From: Neopestalotiopsis rosae
Taxonomy: Eukaryota; Ascomycota; Sordariomycetes; Amphisphaeriales; Sporocadaceae
DNA length: 64,000 nt
NCBI GenBank assembly: GCA_023078685.1
Contig: JALGAS010000010.1
Location: 806,001 to 870,000 of the forward strand
Direction: 5' to 3'
Under the pieces are notes generated by a model. The model was given only the letters and a program-made list of their open reading frames with translations, made no database searches and had not been told where the DNA came from. Positions 59,836-64,000 of this stretch are shown in pieces. Each line of letters opens with the position of its first letter. Position 1 is the stretch's first letter. The position numbers were made by a program, and so were the translations under genes.

Positions 59836-62800
59836 ATGGCTCGTCTCCGTTACCGCAAGGAAGCCCCTGGCTATAGTTCCTCAGACTCTGAGGAGGAAGT
59901 GCCCCGAAGATCTCAGAGAACCTCCAAGTCCAGAAAGTACGCAGAGCCATCCGAATCTGAGCAGGACTACTCCTCCCGGAGATCCACAAGGAGATCATCT
60001 CGCTCTCGTAGAGATCTAGAGGCATTTGGCTACAGCTCCGACTCTGAGTCGGATGAAGACAGACGCGGAAAGTCGAGTAGGAAAAACCAAAACAACCAAA
60101 ACCAGAAGAAAAAGAAGAAGAGAAAGCCTAGTCCTCAGCGAAGTATCAACAAGATCTGGCGACACTTTACCGCCAAGAACTTCACCAAGGCGCTTTCCAT
60201 CTTGCCTTTCGATCCTGTTCCTCTGCCATCGGATCAGGACCGCCCCAATGAGCTTCTCAGCGCCGGCTACGATCGTGCCGTTGACGAATGCCGTCGCAAA
60301 GTCCAGAAGATCATTCGAGAATGCAAGAGAGTCAACACCCGATACCGAGATCCTGGTTGGGATATTGTGAGTAATCGCCAACATGAACAATGCTGGAAAA
60401 ATGGAGACTAACCTGTAATAGGACTTTGATCTGAAGATGACCAAAGGCAACTGTCTCAACTACTTGGGTTCCAACAAGTTTGACGTCGCTGGACCCCGTC
60501 TCAGCACTAGCACTGCTATTCCCAAGTCTGTCAAGCGCGTCCATGAGATCTACAAGAACCCCACTTTCTTGGAGAACCTGGACGCCAGCGACGTCAAGCA
60601 GGGCAGCATTGGCAACTGCTGGCTCATTGCCAGTCTGAGCGCGCTTGCCAACGTTGAGGACGGCATCAAGCGCATGTGTGTCGAGTACGATACCCGTATT
60701 GGTATTTACGGATTCGTCTTCTTCCGTGATGGCGAGTGGGTTTACTCGATCATTGATGACAAGCTATACCTCACTTCCCCTAACTGGGATTCTCCTTCAT
60801 TGCAGCGCGATCTTTTGACGCAGATCGACCGCGAAAGTGAGGATGCCGAGCAAACATACCGCAAGACATACCAGACTGGATCCAAGGCTGTCTTTTTCGG
60901 CTCCAACAAGGACCCAAATGCAACATGGGTTCCCTTGATTGAGAAGGCCTTTGCCAAGGTTCATGGAGATTACTCCTCCTTGATTGGAGGCTGGATCGGT
61001 GAGGGTGTCGAGGACCTCAGCGGTGGAGTCACCACTGAGCTCCTCGGCAGCGACATCCTCGATCTTGACAGTTTCTGGGAGAACGAAATGAGCAAGGTCA
61101 ACCAAGAGTTCATGTTCGGTTGCTCCACTGGTCTGCTCGACGGTGGATACGGTGAGCGCAGCGGCATCCGTGAGGGACACGCTTACGTTGTCATGGACGC
61201 GAGAACCATGAAGAATGGTGAGCGCCTTGTCAAGCTCCGAAACCCCTGGGGCAAGCTCAAGAAGGGTATCTGGGACGGTCCTTGGAGCGATGGTTCCAAG
61301 GAGTGGACCAGTGCCGCCAAGGAAGAGCTCGGTCACACTTTCGGAAATGACTCCGTTTTCTGGATTCGTTTCGAGGATCTGCTGCGAAAGTTCCAACACT
61401 TTGATCGCACGCGCCTCTTCAGAGACCCTGACTGGCGATGCTGCCAGCGCTGGATTGGCGTTGAGGTACCATGGAAGCCTCAGTACAACGAGAAGTTCCA
61501 CTTCACCCTGACCAAGGAGTCGCCTCTGGTTCTTGTTCTCTCCCAGCTGGATAACCGCTACTACAAGGGACTTCATGGACAGTACAGCTTCCGCTTGCAG
61601 TTCCGTATCCATGAGCAGGGTAGGCCAGAAGCAGAGGATTACATCGTCCGCTCTCATGGTAACTATCTCATGGATAGGTCCGTCTCCATCGAGCTGCCAT
61701 GCATGGAGCCGGGCAAGTACTCTGTCTTTGTCAGCGTTGTCGGCGAGAGAGACACAGACTTTTCTACTGTCGAGGACGTCGTCAAACGTGAATGCAAGAA
61801 GCGTCAAGATCACGACAAGCTCGCATCAGTCGGCTATGCTTATGATCTTGCCCACGCTAAGGGCGTCGCGCACCTCGAGCAGGTTGCTCAGCTGCGCAAG
61901 AAGTCTGACTCTCAGAAGGCGAGCACATCTCGCCAGGCTGAGCGCCGCAAGCTCTGGGAGAAGCGCCACATGAACCGCGAGATCACCAAGAAGCAGCAGA
62001 AGAAGAACCAGGCGAAGCGTGACCGCAACCGCGAGATCCGTGACGCTGAGCGCAAGAAGAAGGAGGAAGCCGAAGCTGCTGAGCGCAAGATCAAAGAAGA
62101 GGCCGAGGCCGCCGAGCGCAAGAAGAAGGAAGAGGCTGAGGAAGCTGAGCGCAAAAAGGCCGAGGCTGACAAGCCCAAGGACTCGACCGAGAACAAGAGC
62201 GATGCCGCTGACAAGCCCGAGGATGCCAAGAAGGATGAGTCTGAGAAGAAGGAGTCGTCGGAGAAGGACGCCGAAGCCAAGAAGGAGGAATCCACGCCTG
62301 CTCCGGCCCCGGCTCAGACTCGCCGTACAGACTACTCCTCCGACGGCGACTCTTCTGATAGTCCCGTTGAAGATTGGGAGGAGCTCTACAGCAGTGACGA
62401 CATGTCACGCAAGCCTCGCATGGCGCCACCACCACCCCCTCCTGCCAACAATGACAAGACTGTTGAGACAGATGAGGAGGCTGGACTTCCTGATCCATGG
62501 AACGCCATCTGTATCGTCAACTTCCGCGTCTACTCCAAAGATGAGGATCTGGACCTGCGTGTTGTCATTGAGGGCGGTGAACTCGCTGAAGGTGGCATGG
62601 GCGAGAAGGGCGCTCAAGATATTGACAACGCTCAGATGAACGCTGCTGGCGCTCGCGAGAAGACCAACGACAACGACAAGGTCACCGATGAACGTGAGAT
62701 CGTCCACGGTGAAGCCATCTTGAAGCAAAAGGTCCACGCCAGCGAAGAGAAGAGAGAGGTATTCTCTGAAGTACCAGACCTCAAAGTCCGAGAGGTGGTC

Positions 62801-62917
62801 CGGGATGATGACGACGATGACCACTCCGTCATATCGCTTGATACAAACCCTGTGCCAACTCCGGCCGAAGAGATTGGCGATCCATCCAACGATTGTACAC
62901 CACAGAGGACCGCTTAG
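59836..62917 (+). CDS. Calpain-family cysteine protease
   Basis: Exons 59836-60366 and 60422-62917 (intron 55 bases) give 1008 residues. The start MARLRYRKEAPGYSSSDSE is chosen over an ATG at 59794 because it opens the conserved-looking part. The N-terminus is Ser/Arg-rich and basic. The protease core has Cys243 in GSIGNCWLIASLSALA, His430 in EGHAYVVMDA and Asn451 in LRNPWGK, the complete triad. A C2-like beta-sandwich domain (ESPLVLVLSQLDNRYYKG) follows. Residues about 640-780 are Lys/Glu/Ala-rich coiled coil with repeats, then an acidic Ser-rich stretch and Pro run. Calpains make limited, calcium-dependent cuts in the cytosol. The domain set is not that of PalB/Rim13, so a role in pH signalling is not implied. 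The substrate is unknown. Confidence 0.92.
62045..62160 (+). repeat. 33-base tandem repeat in the calpain coiled coil
   Basis: About 3.5 copies encoding AERKKKEEAEA-type units begin at 62045, 62078, 62111 and 62144. Copies differ mostly at third bases, so protein sequence is kept better than DNA. Confidence 0.85.
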
Positions 62918-63372
62918 AAAACGGCATCCGCAATGACGGCGTTTTCACTTTTCATCAGAGAGCGCTGAATAATGACTAGAACAGTTACTAGATTGTGCTT
63001 TCCAACTTTTGTGTTTTTCTGGGGTTTGGTTTAATGGGTTTCCAGCATGGGCATTTCTGGGGTAGTTTGGGTTTCATGATTTATTACGGATATACCTTTC
63101 GCTTTACAGCAGCAGATCAAGGAGCTAGACTCCGTATATACGACTCACTACAAACTAGATTGATTCAATCTACAACTCATAACTTGACACTTGATCCAGA
63201 CTCCAGTGATTTGACAACTTTTCCCCAAGATACAATTCGTTAGATTGTGAAGTATTATTGATTTGTTTTTTTATTTATCGTAATATAAGCGAGTCGACAC
63301 CAGCTTTTGACTCAATGGCCAAGCACTTGTAATGCCACTACTGGTGTGTTGACTGCGTGGGCGCGACACTGC
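62918..63372. other. Convergent 3' region
   Basis: 455 bases between the calpain (plus) and the calmodulin-like gene (minus). No coding signal. Confidence 0.6.
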
Positions 63373-63999
63373 TTATTGGTATCCACTAATAATGTCGTCC
63401 TCTGCGTTTTCCTCCGCGGCTGGGGCAGCAGCTTCTGCGCCCGCGGGTGGAGGGTAAGGCTGGCCAGTCATCATGGTGATAAACTCATTAAAGTTGATGG
63501 TGCCGTCGCCGTCAAGGTCTACCTCCTTGATAATCTTCTTGACTTCCTCCTCGGACGGGGGTTGACCGGGGCTCTGGGACATGACCTTGGCAAACTCCTC
63601 AACTGTGATGCTGCCTGAACCCGCGTCAATGGTTTCGTTAGCATTTGTTTCCTCAAAAGATGGACGTGTTGCTCCCCTCTCTCCGTCCAACATGCGAACT
63701 TTGCGCCTGGGAGGGCCATTCGCTACATACCATCCTTATCAGGGTCCTGTACAAGGCGGTCAGTAAGAGGGGACTCTCTCATGGGCTCTCTCCACCCAGT
63801 TCAATCAGTGGATTACTCACATAGGAATCAAAAAGGTCCTTGAAGACCTGGATCTCTTCCGGCGACAGTTGTCTGGCCTATTCACCGCAAAAATCCCACG
63901 AATTAGCAAAACTGTAGCTGCCTTCCCACGCAACGCTCGCACAGCGAACCCCCTCCTCAGATGATCGTCCCCCTTTGTCTGGAGATGGTGACCCACCAT
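63373..63999 (-). CDS. Two-EF-hand calmodulin-like protein
   Basis: Four exons: 63999-63997 (the ATG alone), 63877-63821, 63746-63731 (16 bases) and 63614-63373, total 105 residues in phase. The start-only exon is followed by GTGGGT and accepted at GAATAG|GCC, giving MARQLSPEEIQVFKDLFDSY. The loops are DPDKDGSITVEE and DLDGDGTINFNE, both with all calcium ligands. The C-terminus is a Pro/Ala/Glu-rich tail ending in GYQ. The protein is about two thirds the length of calmodulin and has only one EF pair, so it may be a calmodulin-like sensor or a light chain rather than calmodulin. The first exon touches the window edge, and an earlier start beyond it cannot be ruled out. Confidence 0.85.
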
Positions 64000-64000
64000 G

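Overview
The window is nuclear DNA of a filamentous ascomycete, most likely a Sordariomycete and probably Hypocreales. The reasons are short introns (about 50-140 bases) with GTAAGT/GTATGT-type donors and GCTAAC-type branch sites, a HET-domain gene, Zn2Cys6 and fungus-specific families, and TACCTAGGTA/CTACCTAC motifs in promoters. The order is inferred from general protein and intron style, not from a search. I recognise no tRNA, rRNA, CRISPR array, virus or intact transposon.

Layout. 0-5.8 kb: the 5' part of an AFI1-like DENN/polarity gene (minus, running off the left edge), then an EF-hand myosin-light-chain-like gene. 8.6-11.2 kb: a TPR/J-domain co-chaperone of DNAJC7 type, with an open in-frame extension past its stop. 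11.6-15.9 kb: glutathione synthetase and a HET-domain protein, divergently arranged. 17.7-23.6 kb: a large SNF2/RAD54-like ATPase.

24.4-36.0 kb is a block of accessory character. It holds a secreted M28-type peptidase (11 introns), then a compact set of a Zn2Cys6 regulator, a short-chain dehydrogenase, a dienelactone-hydrolase-fold enzyme and an allantoate-permease-family transporter (13 introns). The last four look like a small catabolic cluster: import, hydrolysis, oxidoreduction and a dedicated regulator. The regulator has an apparent one-base phase break inside its zinc cluster, and the dehydrogenase promoter carries a regular array of CGG triplets.

36.0-64.0 kb returns to housekeeping genes: vacuolar alkaline phosphatase, a small Cys/His-containing hypothetical protein, the INO80 subunit Arp8, a Myb/SANT-like low-complexity protein, Ap4A phosphorylase, a class I glutamine amidotransferase, a NiCoT nickel transporter, a large calpain and a two-EF-hand calmodulin-like protein. 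Two gene-poor stretches (43.1-48.0 and 55.6-59.8 kb) contain nothing I can call. All exon boundaries were read by eye from splice signals, frame continuity and family similarity, with no RNA evidence.
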